Below the pieces are notes generated by a model. It saw only the letters and a program-made list of their open reading frames with translations, ran no database searches and was not told the DNA's origin. A program made the position numbers and the translations under genes. 64,000 bases of DNA from Bifidobacterium longum subsp. infantis ATCC 15697 = JCM 1222 = DSM 20088 (GTDB lineage: Bacteria; Actinomycetota; Actinomycetes; Actinomycetales; Bifidobacteriaceae): assembly GCF_000269965.1 (NCBI RefSeq), contig NC_017219.1, positions 2,542,001-2,606,000 of the forward strand, given 5' to 3'. Below are positions 31,305 to 41,470 of the stretch, in pieces; the stretch's first letter is position 1; each line of letters starts with the position of its first letter.

Positions 31305-32897
31305 TCATTCGCTGACGTCGAGGTTAAGTAGGTCGTCTACGGTCTGGCGGCGGAGCATGACGTGCGCGCCGGACTCGCTGACAGCAACCACCGCCGGGAT
31401 CAGCGCCTGGTTGTAGTTGCTGGCCATGGTGCGGCCGTATGCGCCGGTAACCGGCACGGCGAGAATGTCACCGCGCTTCAAATCGGCGGGCAACTGCACC
31501 TCGTGAACCACAATGTCGCCGGATTCGCAGTGCATACCGCACACGCGGGCGAGCATCGTTTCAGCGGAACCAGTGCGATTCGCCAGACGCGCGGTGTAGT
31601 CGGCACCGTAGAGTGCCGGACGAATGTTGTCGGACATGCCGCCATCCACGGACACGTACACGCGCTCGGCAATCGGGTTGCCGGCACTGTCTTTGACATC
31701 GGACAAGTGCACGTGCTTGATGGCGCCCACGCGGTACAGGGTCACGCCGGCAGGCGCCACGATGTAGCGGCCCGGCTCGAAGCTGATGGCCGGCGCCGGC
31801 ATGCCGAGCGCACGGTTGGTGCTGTTGACCGCATCCGCCAAGCGAGTGAGTTCCACGTCAATGTCCATTGAATCTTCGCCATCGGTGTAGGCCACGGAGT
31901 AGCCGCCGCCGAGGTCGATTTCGGGCAGGATGTAGGCGTCGGTGGCCCACAGGGTCTTACGCAGCAGCATCATGCGCTTGGCCGCGTGAATGAAGGCGTC
32001 CGCATCGTGGATGTTGGAGCCGATGTGCGAGTGGGCTCCGACCAGTTCGAGTACGTCCTGGTTGGCAAGGATGATCTTGAGCACGGCGATGGACGGACCG
32101 TCCGCAATGGCTTCCATCGCGGCGGCCAGCGCCTTGTCTGTGTCGGAGACTTCCTCGTGGCTCAGGTCGTACGGGTACTTGACGTCGTAGTGCAGCTCGC
32201 GCTCCGATTTCTCGGTCTTTTCCGCGCCATTTTCCGGGGAATGCGTCGCAGAGATACGCGCGTTGGTAGCGGCAGGCGTCACGTCTTTGAGGGCGTTCAG
32301 CACGTCGAGCACAGCGGCGTCGGCCCCGGCGGCCAGCAGCGGCACGCCGAACTTCTGGTCCTCGTGAGCAGTGGAGATGTACTCGTGGCCGCCGGCGTGG
32401 ACACCGACGGTGACGCGCAGCATCACACGGGCGCGTTTGCCGAGCCTGCGGGCGATGGCAGCAACGCGCTCCGGCTCGTCGGGCTCGTCGATAACGATTT
32501 TGGCGAAGCCCTGTTCGATGGCCAGCGCGATTTCCTCATCGGACTTGTTGTTGCCGTGCAGCACCAGACGACGTCCGGGAACGCCAGCGGCGAGGGCGAT
32601 TTTCATCTCGCCCATCGTGCAAGTGTCCACAAACATGCCGGCCTCGGTGACCAATCGCACGACTTCTTTGGACAGGAACGCCTTGCCGGCAAAGCTCACG
32701 TGCGTGGTGGAGGTGTCGAATGCTTCGGCGGCAGCGCGCACGAAGTGCCTGGCACGTGCGACTACTTCATCAGTGTCGATGAGATAGAGCGGCGAGCCGA
32801 ACTCGTCAAGCAGCGATTCGGCGGTACGACCATGAAATTCGATGGAGCCTTCGGCATTCACAGCCGTAGCGGCCGGCCAAATTGGAGAAATAGGCAT
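31305..32897 (-). CDS. lysA: Diaminopimelate decarboxylase
   Basis: Decarboxylates meso-diaminopimelate to L-lysine with PLP. VSFAGKAFLSKEV near the N-terminus holds the PLP lysine, HSHIGSNIHD follows, and VCGMHCESGD contains the active-site cysteine motif. The 530 residues exceed the usual 420-470; an insertion near 190-240 (around HSPENGAEKTEKSE) accounts for most. The ATG at 32897 has AGAAG at suitable distance; GTG at 32903 overlapping the argS stop is the alternative. Lysine is made here with dapE elsewhere in the window. Confidence 0.93.
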   Translation of the reverse strand: MPISPIWPAATAVNAEGSIEFHGRTAESLLDEFGSPLYLIDTDEVVARARHFVRAAAEAFDTSTTHVSFAGKAFLSKEVVRLVTEAGMFVDTCTMGEMKIALAAGVPGRRLVLHGNNKSDEEIALAIEQGFAKIVIDEPDEPERVAAIARRLGKRARVMLRVTVGVHAGGHEYISTAHEDQKFGVPLLAAGADAAVLDVLNALKDVTPAATNARISATHSPENGAEKTEKSERELHYDVKYPYDLSHEEVSDTDKALAAAMEAIADGPSIAVLKIILANQDVLELVGAHSHIGSNIHDADAFIHAAKRMMLLRKTLWATDAYILPEIDLGGGYSVAYTDGEDSMDIDVELTRLADAVNSTNRALGMPAPAISFEPGRYIVAPAGVTLYRVGAIKHVHLSDVKDSAGNPIAERVYVSVDGGMSDNIRPALYGADYTARLANRTGSAETMLARVCGMHCESGDIVVHEVQLPADLKRGDILAVPVTGAYGRTMASNYNQALIPAVVAVSESGAHVMLRRQTVDDLLNLDVSE

Positions 32898-32899
32898 AA

Positions 32900-34762
32900 T
32901 CACATCTTCTCGGGGGCGGTGACGCCGAGGAGGTCGAGGCCGTTGGCGATGACCTGCTGGACGGCGTCATTGAGCTTCAGGCGGGCGGCGGCACGGGCCG
33001 GCTCCGGGTTCTTGGCGATCTCCAAGGCCTTGCGAGCTTCGTCGTCGCCACGGGTTTCCGGATCGGTCAGGACCATCGGCACCACGCGCTCCACGTTGTA
33101 CCACTTGTGATAGGTGGCGGCCAGTTCTTCGAGGTAACGGGCCACCTTGTGCGGCTGGCGGTCGTCGGCCGCGGTGGCGAGCACGCTCGGGAACTGGGCG
33201 AGGGCGGCGAGCACTTCGCCGTCGGCCTCGGTGTCGAGCAGGGCCAAGTCGGCACCCTCGTAGCTGATGCCGGCAACGGCTGCGTTGCGGTCCACGTTCT
33301 TGGAGCGGGCGTGCGCGTACTGCACGTAGTACACCGGGTTGTCGTTGGTGTGCGAGGCGAGCAGGGCCAAGTCGATGTCGAAGTTCTGGTTGTAATCGGA
33401 GCGGGCCAGCGAGTAGCGGGCGGCATCCACGCCGACCACGGAGACCAGGTCGTCGATGGTCACGACGTTGCCGGCGCGCTTGGACATGCGCACGGGCTTG
33501 CCGTCCTTCATCACATTGACCAGCTGGCCGATGAGAATCTGCATGTTCTTGCCGGGCTCGTCGCCGAAGGCCGCGCACATGGCCATCATGCGGCCGATAT
33601 ATCCGTGGTGGTCGGCGCCAAGCATGTAGATGGCCACATCGGCCGGGTTTTCGGCACGGTGACGCTTGTCCCAGTAGTAGGCGATGTCGGCGGCGAAGTA
33701 GGCGAACTCACCATTGGACTTGATGATCACACGATCCTTGTCGTCGCCGTGCTTGGTGGATTCAAACCAAGTGGCGCCGTCCTTGTCGAAGATGTCGCCG
33801 CGGGACTTGAGCTCTTCGATGGCGGCGTCGACCTTGCCGTCGGCGTACAGGCTGTTTTCATGGAACCAGACGTCGAAGTTCACGCGGAAGTCCTTCATGG
33901 ACTTCTGAATCTCGTCGAACATCATCGGTACAGCGCGCTTGCGGAATTCCTCACGCACTTCGGTATCGGCTTCGCCGAGCGGTTCGCCGTCGTCGTTCAG
34001 GCCTTGATCCTGGTGGGCCAGTGCGGTCAGGTCCACGCCGTCGGACTCGGCTTCGGCCTGAACACGGGCGGCGATCTCGTTGATGTAGGCACCCTTGTAG
34101 CCGTCGCACGGGGTTTCGGTCTGGTAGCCGGCGTCGCCCAAGTTATTGGCCTCGGCCCAGGCGGCAACCAGCGACTTGGCGAAGCGGTTGATCTGCTCGC
34201 CGTGGTCGTTGAAGTAGTATTCGCGCACCACCTTGGCGCCGTTGGCTTCGAGCACGCGGGCCATGGCATCGCCGACGGCAGCCCAACGAGTGCCGCCGAT
34301 GTGAATCGGACCGGTGGGGTTGGCGGAGACGAACTCGAGATTCAGGGTCTGACCGCCCAGATGGGCGTTGCGGCCGTATTCGTTGACCTTGTTGAGATGC
34401 TTGTCGGTGTCGGTCACGGCACCGGCGGCGAGTACGGTGTCCACCACGGCGGCGGCCGAGGCGGAGTCAAGCGTGATGTTGATGAAGCCGGGGCCTGCCA
34501 CCTCGACCTTGGCGATGCCGTCGGCTTCAGCGAGCGCGGCGGCGAACGGCTCGGCCAGATCGCGCGGCTTCATGCCGGCCTTCTTGGCCAGCTGCATGGC
34601 GATGTTGGAGGCCCAGTCGCCATGCGCACGGTCCTTCGGGCGCATCACGGCGAGCTTGTCGACGGGAGGGATCAGATCGTCGGTCAACGTGCCGGCCTGG
34701 CCGGCGGCGACGAGGTTGTGGGCAATGCTGGAAATCAGTTCACTTAAGGCTTCAGGACTCAT
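32900..34762 (-). CDS. argS: Arginyl-tRNA synthetase
   Basis: Class I synthetase charging tRNA-Arg. From the ATG at 34762 (MSPEALSELISS) it has 620 residues. The N-terminal Add-1 domain comes first, then the HIGH-like motif SANPTGPIHIGGTRWA near 145. The KMSKS-equivalent is VRMSKRAGNVVT near 428, and a DALR anticodon domain closes the protein (VKYHK-like LAATYHKWYN). A 103-residue upstream extension is antisense to the LysR gene's start and is not real. Its stop overlaps the lysA start region, so argS-lysA are co-translated. Confidence 0.95.
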   Translation of the reverse strand: MSPEALSELISSIAHNLVAAGQAGTLTDDLIPPVDKLAVMRPKDRAHGDWASNIAMQLAKKAGMKPRDLAEPFAAALAEADGIAKVEVAGPGFINITLDSASAAAVVDTVLAAGAVTDTDKHLNKVNEYGRNAHLGGQTLNLEFVSANPTGPIHIGGTRWAAVGDAMARVLEANGAKVVREYYFNDHGEQINRFAKSLVAAWAEANNLGDAGYQTETPCDGYKGAYINEIAARVQAEAESDGVDLTALAHQDQGLNDDGEPLGEADTEVREEFRKRAVPMMFDEIQKSMKDFRVNFDVWFHENSLYADGKVDAAIEELKSRGDIFDKDGATWFESTKHGDDKDRVIIKSNGEFAYFAADIAYYWDKRHRAENPADVAIYMLGADHHGYIGRMMAMCAAFGDEPGKNMQILIGQLVNVMKDGKPVRMSKRAGNVVTIDDLVSVVGVDAARYSLARSDYNQNFDIDLALLASHTNDNPVYYVQYAHARSKNVDRNAAVAGISYEGADLALLDTEADGEVLAALAQFPSVLATAADDRQPHKVARYLEELAATYHKWYNVERVVPMVLTDPETRGDDEARKALEIAKNPEPARAAARLKLNDAVQQVIANGLDLLGVTAPEKM

Positions 34763-34850
34763 TCTTCTAAGGATACCGGCGATGGCGACACCGTGCCGCG
34801 TCCGGTCATCGTCGGCGGCCATAATGGAACGACGCGCGAAAGAGGTGCAT

Positions 34851-35783
34851 ATGGCCGGGCTCAATCCCCAATCATTGGTCACGTTGTGGCAGATCGAACA
34901 GTATGGTTCGTTCTCCGCCACGGCCAAGGCCACGGGTTGGTCGCAGCCGGCCATCAGCCAGCAGATCAAAAAGCTGGAGGCACAGTGCGGTTCGACTCTG
35001 GTGCAACGCACCTCGCATGGTGTGGAACTCACCGCCACCGGTTCGATGCTCGCCCGCCACGGCGAGGCCATCGCCGATCGGCTGGAGCGGGCGGCCCGTG
35101 AGGTCGAGGATTATCGGCATCATCGGTTTGCTCACCTGCATTTGGTGGCCCCACCATCAATCTGCTCTACTATCGCGGCCCGTACCGTGGTCAAGCTCAG
35201 TATGTTCACGGACATCGAGCTGAGCCTGATTCAGATGGAGCCACCGGAGGCGATCGGTCTGATTTCCCAAGGCAAGGCCGATGCCGCCGCCGTGTTCCGC
35301 TACAGCAGCATCCCGAACTTCCTGCACATCGGCGACGACCTGACCTTCCATTCGCTGGGTTACGATCCGATGCGACTGCTGGTGCACCGCTCCAGCGGCA
35401 TCGCCAAACGATTCGAGGAGACCGGCGAACCTGTGTCGCTGTCCGCCGCCAAAGACGAGCATTGGATCGCCGGTTGCCCCACCTGCCGCGCAAATTTGGT
35501 GAAACTGGCCACCCGTGCCGGATTCAAGCCGGATATCCGCCACTGCACGGATGATTACTGGGCCACGCAGAACCTGGTCGAGGTTGGTATGGGCGTCTCG
35601 CTGGTGCCGGCGCTCGATACGCATATCAACTTGCAGGGCGATCTGGTGGCCTGTCCCATTGCCGACGATTTTGCGGCGCGCGAGGTCGGCATCGTGACTC
35701 GTGCCGGCGACCATCGCCCAGCGCTTGGTTCATTGCTCGAGGAGCTCGAGCGCACGGCACTCAAATATTTGAGTGCCAAGTAG
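34851..35783 (+). CDS. LysR-family transcriptional regulator
   Basis: The 310-residue protein opens with the LysR winged helix (LWQIEQYGSFSATAKATGWS, then QPAISQQIKKLEAQCG) and continues with a substrate-binding fold. I chose ATG at 34851 for its AAAGAGG site; an in-frame ATG at 34824 is possible. It diverges from argS-lysA, and an effect on lysine or arginine genes is conceivable but unproven. Downstream lies a PLP enzyme in the same direction, another possible target. Confidence 0.87.
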   Translation: MAGLNPQSLVTLWQIEQYGSFSATAKATGWSQPAISQQIKKLEAQCGSTLVQRTSHGVELTATGSMLARHGEAIADRLERAAREVEDYRHHRFAHLHLVAPPSICSTIAARTVVKLSMFTDIELSLIQMEPPEAIGLISQGKADAAAVFRYSSIPNFLHIGDDLTFHSLGYDPMRLLVHRSSGIAKRFEETGEPVSLSAAKDEHWIAGCPTCRANLVKLATRAGFKPDIRHCTDDYWATQNLVEVGMGVSLVPALDTHINLQGDLVACPIADDFAAREVGIVTRAGDHRPALGSLLEELERTALKYLSAK

Positions 35784-35876
35784 TCGCACAGCGATAAGCA
35801 AGCTTGCGAGCGCCATCACGATTTCGGGGAGCCAGACCGTTGAGCGGCCCTTCTGCACCGGGAACAATGGCATGTT

Positions 35877-37130
35877 ATGAGCATGAACAACATTCCCCAG
35901 TCAACGACTGTGAGCAACGCAACCGCCGGCGTCTCTTGCTTTGATGCCAATCACATCGACGTGACGACCATCGAGGATCTGGAGCAGGTCGGTTCGGATA
36001 AATGGACCCGTTACCCCGGCTGCATCGGCGCATTCATCGCCGAGATGGATTACGGTCTGGCACCGTGCGTGGCCGAAGCCATCGAAGAGGCCACTGAACG
36101 TGGCGCGCTCGGCTACATTCCCGACCCATGGAAGAAGGAGGTCGCCCGCTCGTGCGCCGCATGGCAGCGCCGCTACGGCTGGGAGGTGGATCCAACGTGC
36201 ATCCGCCCGGTGCCGGACGTGCTGGAGGCGTTCGAAGTGTTCCTGCGCGAGATCGTGCGCGCCGGTAACTCCATCGTGGTACCGACTCCGGCCTATATGC
36301 CGTTCCTAAGTGTGCCGCGTCTGTATGGCGTGGAGGTCCTTGAGATTCCGATGCTGTGCGCGGGCGCCGGCGAGAGCAGCGGGCGCAATGATGAATGGCT
36401 GTTCGATTTCGACGCCATTGAGCAGGCGTTCGCGAACGGCTGCCATGCCTTCGTGCTGTGCAACCCGCACAACCCGATCGGCAAGGTATTGACGCGCGAG
36501 GAAATGCTGCGATTGTCCGATCTGGCCGCCAAGTACGACGTGCGTATATTCTCCGATGAGATTCACGCGCCGTTCGTCTACCAAGGCCACACGCATGTGC
36601 CATTCGCCTCAATCAACCGGCAGACGGCCATGCAGGCTTTCACCTCCACTTCAGCCTCGAAGTCGTTCAACATTCCCGGCACCAAGTGCGCGCAGGTGAT
36701 TCTCACCAATCCGGATGATCTGGAACTATGGATGAGGAACGCGGAATGGTCCGAGCACCAGACGGCCACCATCGGTGCCATAGCCACCACTGCGGCCTAT
36801 GACGGCGGCGCGGCATGGTTCGAGGGCGTGATGGCATATATCGAGCGCAATATCGCGCTGGTCAACGAGCAGATGCGCACGAGATTCGCCAAGGTGCGCT
36901 ATGTGGAGCCGCAGGGCACGTATATCGCGTGGCTGGATTTCTCGTCACTGGGCATCGATGACCCGGCCGACTATTTCTTCAAGAAGGCCAACGTGGCGTT
37001 GACAGACGGCCGTGAATGCGGCGAGGTCGGGCGCGGTTGCGTGCGTATGAACTTCGCCATGCCCTACCCGCTACTGGAGGAATGCTTCGACCGCATGGCC
37101 GCCGCGCTCGAGGCGGACGGGCTGTTGTAG
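35877..37130 (+). CDS. PatB/MalY-like aminotransferase (cystathionine beta-lyase type)
   Basis: A fold-type I PLP enzyme. LCNPHNPIGKVLTREE and FSDEIHAPFVYQGHTHVPF are typical of the MalY/PatB group, and the Schiff-base lysine is in TSTSASKSFNIPGTK. It probably cleaves cystathionine or other cysteine conjugates, or transaminates. Length 417 residues is slightly above the usual 390 because of an N-terminal tail. The ribosome site is weak; ATG at 35883 is an alternative start. Confidence 0.83.
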   Translation: MSMNNIPQSTTVSNATAGVSCFDANHIDVTTIEDLEQVGSDKWTRYPGCIGAFIAEMDYGLAPCVAEAIEEATERGALGYIPDPWKKEVARSCAAWQRRYGWEVDPTCIRPVPDVLEAFEVFLREIVRAGNSIVVPTPAYMPFLSVPRLYGVEVLEIPMLCAGAGESSGRNDEWLFDFDAIEQAFANGCHAFVLCNPHNPIGKVLTREEMLRLSDLAAKYDVRIFSDEIHAPFVYQGHTHVPFASINRQTAMQAFTSTSASKSFNIPGTKCAQVILTNPDDLELWMRNAEWSEHQTATIGAIATTAAYDGGAAWFEGVMAYIERNIALVNEQMRTRFAKVRYVEPQGTYIAWLDFSSLGIDDPADYFFKKANVALTDGRECGEVGRGCVRMNFAMPYPLLEECFDRMAAALEADGLL

Positions 37131-37140
37131 AACAAAATCG

Positions 37141-37165
37141 CGGCTCCCCTCAAAGAGGGGAGCCG
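37141..37165. terminator. Bidirectional hairpin between patB-like gene and murA
   Basis: CGGCTCCCCTC-AAA-GAGGGGAGCCG makes an 11-base perfect stem between converging genes. It belongs to the GCTCCCCTC repeat family and should terminate both transcripts. Confidence 0.7.
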
Positions 37166-37178
37166 AGGAACGGCCGAA

Positions 37179-38504
37179 TTAGTCGAAGTCGGCGCCGAGG
37201 GCTTCGAGTTTGCCTCGGAAGTCGGCGTAGCCTCGGTCGATCAGGCTGATGCCGTGCACGTCCGAGGGGCCGGACGCGGCCAAGGCCGCGATCAGATGGC
37301 TGAACCCACCACGCAGGTCCGGCACGTCGATGTCGCGTCCGGTCAGCGGGGTCGGTCCGAAGATCACGGCGGAATGCTTGTAGTTGCGCTGCCGGAAACG
37401 GCACGGCAGCGAGCCCAGGCACTCGCGGTACAACTGGATGGTGGCACCCATCTCGACCAGCGGCTTGGTAAAGCCAAAGCGGTTCTCATACACGGTCTCG
37501 TGCACAATCGACAGGCCATTGGCTTGCGTCAGGGCCACCACGAGCGGCTGCTGCCAGTCGGTCATGAAGCCAGGGTGCACGTCGGTCTCGATAGCCACGG
37601 GCTTCAAGTCGCCGCCCGGATGCCAGAAGCGGATGCCCTTGTCCGTCACCTCGAACTTGCCGCCCACCTTGCGGAACACGTTCAGGAACGTGATCATCTC
37701 CGGCTGGGTCGCTCCCTTGACGAAGATGTCGCCGTGCGTGGCAAGCGCGGCGGACGCCCAGGACGCGGCCTCGATACGGTCGGTCAGCGACGTGTGCGTG
37801 TAGCCTTGCAGCTCCTTGACGCCTTCAATGCGGAAGGTGCGGTCCACGTCCACGGAAATAATCGCGCCCATCTTCTGCAGCACGCATACCAAATCCATGA
37901 TCTCCGGCTCGGTGGCCGCGCCCGACAGTTCGGTCTTGCCCTCGGCCAGCACGGCCGCCAGCAGCGTCTGCTCGGTGGCGCCCACCGACGGGTAGGGCAG
38001 GTGGATCTTCGCGCCGTGCAGGCCGTTGGGCGCGGTGATGTGGATGCCGTCCTTGTGCTCCTTGTCCACCGTGGCGCCCAGCTTGCGCAGCGTCTCCAAA
38101 TGGAAGTCGATCGGGCGCCCGCCGATCGCGCAGCCGCCGAGTGCGGGGATGAACGCCTCGCCCAGACGGTGCACCAGCGGGCCGGAGAACAGGATCGGGA
38201 TGCGCGAGGAGCCAGACAGCGTGTCCACGTCAGCCACATCGGCCAGCTGAACATGAGAGGCATCGATAGTCACAATGCCCTTTTCGCCGTCCACATCCAC
38301 GTCCACGCCATGCAGGCGCAGCAAATCGGACACCACATGCACGTCACGGATCTCCGGCACGTTCTTCAGCACCGACTTGCCCGGCGCCAGCAACGCGGCG
38401 ACCATCGCCTTGCTCACGAAGTTCTTCGCGCCGCGCACCTTAATCGTGCCAGCCAGCGGCTTGCCGCCTTCAACATGCAGCACGTCATCCGGGTTCTCAG
38501 CCAC
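37179..38504 (-). CDS. murA: UDP-N-acetylglucosamine 1-carboxyvinyltransferase
   Basis: First committed step of peptidoglycan synthesis: transfers enolpyruvate from PEP to UDP-GlcNAc. GTIKVRGAKNFVSKAMVAAL is the N-terminal motif, and the PEP-binding cysteine is in GGCAIGGRPIDFHLE. A cysteine here, rather than the aspartate of mycobacteria, predicts fosfomycin sensitivity at the target. I chose GTG at 38504, which has GAGGAG 7 bases upstream; the TTG at 38522 would place that ribosome site inside the gene. 441 residues. Confidence 0.94.
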   Translation of the reverse strand: MAENPDDVLHVEGGKPLAGTIKVRGAKNFVSKAMVAALLAPGKSVLKNVPEIRDVHVVSDLLRLHGVDVDVDGEKGIVTIDASHVQLADVADVDTLSGSSRIPILFSGPLVHRLGEAFIPALGGCAIGGRPIDFHLETLRKLGATVDKEHKDGIHITAPNGLHGAKIHLPYPSVGATEQTLLAAVLAEGKTELSGAATEPEIMDLVCVLQKMGAIISVDVDRTFRIEGVKELQGYTHTSLTDRIEAASWASAALATHGDIFVKGATQPEMITFLNVFRKVGGKFEVTDKGIRFWHPGGDLKPVAIETDVHPGFMTDWQQPLVVALTQANGLSIVHETVYENRFGFTKPLVEMGATIQLYRECLGSLPCRFRQRNYKHSAVIFGPTPLTGRDIDVPDLRGGFSHLIAALAASGPSDVHGISLIDRGYADFRGKLEALGADFD

Positions 38505-38752
38505 GCCACTCTCCTCAATCAATCAATCAAGATTCAAAAATGCTACCGTCCAGTTTGCCATAAGCCATGTGCCGACTCCGTGAAATGCCGCAGCCGAACT
38601 TTGATCACCGTGCACAACGGATTCCACACCCCGTCGAATCAAACCAATAACGTGATCTTCCTCACATTTGCCGCCACGGCGTTCTCCATACTTCTACGCT
38701 ACGATTCAGGGCAATGGCATCAGACGCCATGGCCACAAGCAAAGGAGCATTT

Positions 38753-40099
38753 ATGACCACAGTCGCCGTCATCGGCTGCACGCACGCCGGCACGTTCGCC
38801 ACCACTTCGATTCTCGCCGAGCATCCCGATTGGACCGTCCATGTTTTCGAGCGCAACGGTACGCTGTCCTTCCTCTCCTGCGGCATCGCCCTGTGGGTGG
38901 GCGACCACGTGTCCGACCCGAAGAAAATGTTCTACTCCTCCCCTGCCGCTCTGGCCGAAGCCGGCGCGACCATGCACATGCGCACCGACGTGACGTCCGT
39001 GGACCTCGACGCCAGAACCCTCACCTACCGCGCGCTGGACGAGGCCGGAGACCCCGCCGAGCAGACCCTCGCTTTCGACAAACTGGTCGTGACCACCGGA
39101 TCGCGCCCGGTCATCCCGCCAATCCCCGGCATCGACAGCCCGCATGTGCTGCTGTGCAAGAACTGGGATCACGCCATCGCCATCAAGGAGAAGGCGAAAA
39201 CCGCCAAGTCCGCGGTGGTGATCGGTTCGGGCTATATCGGCGCGGAAATCGCCGAGCAGTTCAGCGTCACCGGCGTCAAGACCACGCTGGTCGACGGCCT
39301 TGATCGTCCGCTGGCCAATAATTTCGATAAGACCATCACCGATCAGGTGGCGGCCGCGTTCGAGGAGCACGGCGTCACGCTCGCGCTCGGCCAGAAGGTG
39401 GTCGCGTTCCGCGACAATGACGACGACACCGTCACCGTGGTCACCGAAAAGGGCGAGTACACGGCCGAGATGGCGATTCTGGCCGTCGGCTTCCTGCCGA
39501 ACACCGACCTGCTCAAGGGCAAGGTGGACATGCTGCCGAACGGCGCGATCGTGGTCGACGACTACATGCAGGCGTCCGTGCCGGGCGTGTACGCCGCCGG
39601 CGACTCCGCCACCGTGTTCTACAACCCCACCGGCCAGCACGATTACATTCCGCTGGCCACCAACGCGGTGCGCCAGGGCCTGCTGGTGGGCCGCAACATC
39701 GAGACGCCGACCGTGAAGTACATGGGCACGCAGGCCACGTCCGCCGTGCAGCTGTACGATCTCTCGCTCGCCGCCTCCGGCCTGACCTGCGCCGGTGCCG
39801 AACGCCGCGGGCTCACGGTCCGCGAGACCTCGCTCACCGAGGATTATCGCCCGGACTTCATGCTCATCACCACCCCAGTCACGTCGATTCTGACCTGGGA
39901 CCCGGAAACCCGCAAGGTCAAGGGCGGCCAGTTCTGTTCCAAAGCCGATATCTCCGGCGCGGCAAATGTGATTTCCATGGCGATTCAGGCCGGCTTCACC
40001 ATCGACCAGCTCGCCAACGTGGACTTCCTGTTCCAGCCGAACTTCGACAAGCCCGTCTATTACGTGGGTGCCGTGGCCATGAAGGCGGCGGCCAAGTAA
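38753..40099 (+). CDS. NADH oxidase / CoA-disulfide-reductase-type flavoprotein
   Basis: An FAD-dependent pyridine-nucleotide disulfide oxidoreductase. The redox-active single cysteine lies in LSFLSCGIALWVG (about residue 43), as in water-forming NADH oxidases. The NAD-binding motif VVIGSGYIGAEIAEQFS is at about 158-174, and FAD motif 2 is VPGVYAAGDSATV. The 448-residue product starts at ATG 38753 with AAAGGAG upstream. In bifidobacteria such enzymes remove oxygen and regenerate NAD+. CoA-disulfide reductase activity cannot be excluded. Confidence 0.87.
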   Translation: MTTVAVIGCTHAGTFATTSILAEHPDWTVHVFERNGTLSFLSCGIALWVGDHVSDPKKMFYSSPAALAEAGATMHMRTDVTSVDLDARTLTYRALDEAGDPAEQTLAFDKLVVTTGSRPVIPPIPGIDSPHVLLCKNWDHAIAIKEKAKTAKSAVVIGSGYIGAEIAEQFSVTGVKTTLVDGLDRPLANNFDKTITDQVAAAFEEHGVTLALGQKVVAFRDNDDDTVTVVTEKGEYTAEMAILAVGFLPNTDLLKGKVDMLPNGAIVVDDYMQASVPGVYAAGDSATVFYNPTGQHDYIPLATNAVRQGLLVGRNIETPTVKYMGTQATSAVQLYDLSLAASGLTCAGAERRGLTVRETSLTEDYRPDFMLITTPVTSILTWDPETRKVKGGQFCSKADISGAANVISMAIQAGFTIDQLANVDFLFQPNFDKPVYYVGAVAMKAAAK

Positions 40100-40126
40100 G
40101 ACGGCCGTACTCACCGCAAAAAGAAA

Positions 40127-40149
40127 CCCCGGCGTGATGGGCGCCGGGG
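40127..40149 (+). terminator. Terminator after NADH-oxidase-like gene
   Basis: CCCCGGCG and CGCCGGGG form an 8-base stem around a 7-base loop, 27 bases past the stop. No T run follows on the plus strand, but A residues precede it, which would serve the opposing gene. Further right (40192-40275), GGCCGTGATT and AATCACGGCC form a loose second inverted pair. No gene is seen in 40150-40300. Confidence 0.55.
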
Positions 40150-40300
40150 AGAGAAAGGAGAGAAGAAAGAGGTTAAGTTATGCAGCTTGTTCGGCCGTGA
40201 TTACATATAACAGCAACAGTTTTAATGCAACGTGGGCACTGGCTGGGAATCGTCTGGGAATCACGGCCCGTACAGGCTGTTTCTTGTTTCTGGAGCCGAT

Positions 40301-41416
40301 CTACCGGCTGGCTTTGATCTTGTGGGCCAGTTCGGCGTCCCACATCGCACCGGTTGCGGACATCACCGAATCCGCGCCGGCGTTTCTGTATGCCTGATAG
40401 TCGGCCGGCGAAACCACGCCGCCCACGCCATTGATCTTGAAATCAAGACCGAGCTTCTCGCGGATCGCGGCCAGACGGGCGACCATGTCGAGTCCGGCGC
40501 CGCGAATCGCGTTGCCGCATACGCCTGAACGGTCACGGCCTGCACCGGGCAGTGCCTGATTGCCATTGGCATCGACCAGTTTGGCGGAAATCGTATTGAT
40601 GGTGCTGAAACCCTGCACAGTGCCGTGGCCCACGGTGGAACGCACCATAAGCTCCAGAGCGTCGTCGCTGGGGATGTAGGCGAGCTTGACCATCAGCGGA
40701 ATGTCGCCAATCTCCTGCTTCACGGCCTCAGTGATGCGGCCTACGAGCAGCGGATTGTGGCATAGCAAGCGGTTGTGGCCCTCGTTGGGGCAGCTGGTGT
40801 TCATCACCATGAGCTTGGCACCGGTTTCTTTGACCAGGCGGGCGGTAGTGGCATGGTCGGCGATGTATTCCTCCTCGCTCATGCCCTCCACACGCGAGCC
40901 CTGGAAGCTCGGGACCAGCACTTGACCGGGACCGGCGGCCTCGATGGCGGCGCGCATGTCCGGCTGCCAGGCATCCGGGCTTTGCGAGGGCACGCCGAAG
41001 CTATTGGAGATGGAGATCGGAGTCTCGTAATTGGTGTCGGCGAGCACGCCCTCGTCCAGTTCGGCGCTGCCCGGTGTTAGTGAACCGTCCGCCGACTTGG
41101 GGTGTACGGCGAGCACATTCGGGAACGGGTTGCAGCCCCAGGCGCGCGAACGCACGGTTTTGTAGGTCGCCAGATCGAAGCCCATGCGGAAGGCGGCCGT
41201 GGTGAAACGGCTGTTGAGCAGCGGGCCTGCGGGAATGCCGAAAGGCAGGTTGACCGGCTGGCCCAGAAAAGTGGCCAAGGCACCCTCGCTGGTGGTTCCG
41301 GCGGCATCTGCACCGTTGCCATCCTTCAGCGCCTCGGCAAACGCGCCGAACGGCCCTTGCTCATAGTTGTCTTCGTAGCTGCGGCTGACATCGTAAAACG
41401 GCTCAAAATCACTCAT
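40301..41416 (-). CDS. Dihydroorotate dehydrogenase-family flavoprotein
   Basis: An FMN-dependent TIM-barrel enzyme. Family patterns are FGIPAGPLLNSRFTTAAFRMG, SISNSFGVPSQ, VMNTSCPNEGH and NGVGGVVSPADYQAYRNAGA. It either oxidises dihydroorotate in pyrimidine synthesis or acts on a related dihydropyrimidine. The 371 residues are longer than class 1 PyrD (about 310), with an N-terminal extension. It is not beside other pyr genes here, so a paralogue with another substrate is possible. Confidence 0.78.
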   Translation of the reverse strand: MSDFEPFYDVSRSYEDNYEQGPFGAFAEALKDGNGADAAGTTSEGALATFLGQPVNLPFGIPAGPLLNSRFTTAAFRMGFDLATYKTVRSRAWGCNPFPNVLAVHPKSADGSLTPGSAELDEGVLADTNYETPISISNSFGVPSQSPDAWQPDMRAAIEAAGPGQVLVPSFQGSRVEGMSEEEYIADHATTARLVKETGAKLMVMNTSCPNEGHNRLLCHNPLLVGRITEAVKQEIGDIPLMVKLAYIPSDDALELMVRSTVGHGTVQGFSTINTISAKLVDANGNQALPGAGRDRSGVCGNAIRGAGLDMVARLAAIREKLGLDFKINGVGGVVSPADYQAYRNAGADSVMSATGAMWDAELAHKIKASR

Positions 41417-41470
41417 GCTTCAACGATAAGCCACGCCCCGGCCCACAACGCACGATGGGCCAGTCGCCCA

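Noticed and set aside
32901..32903. GTG start for lysA overlapping the argS stop
   Set aside because: The ribosome site would be only 2 bases away; ATG at 32897 fits better, though the difference is two residues.
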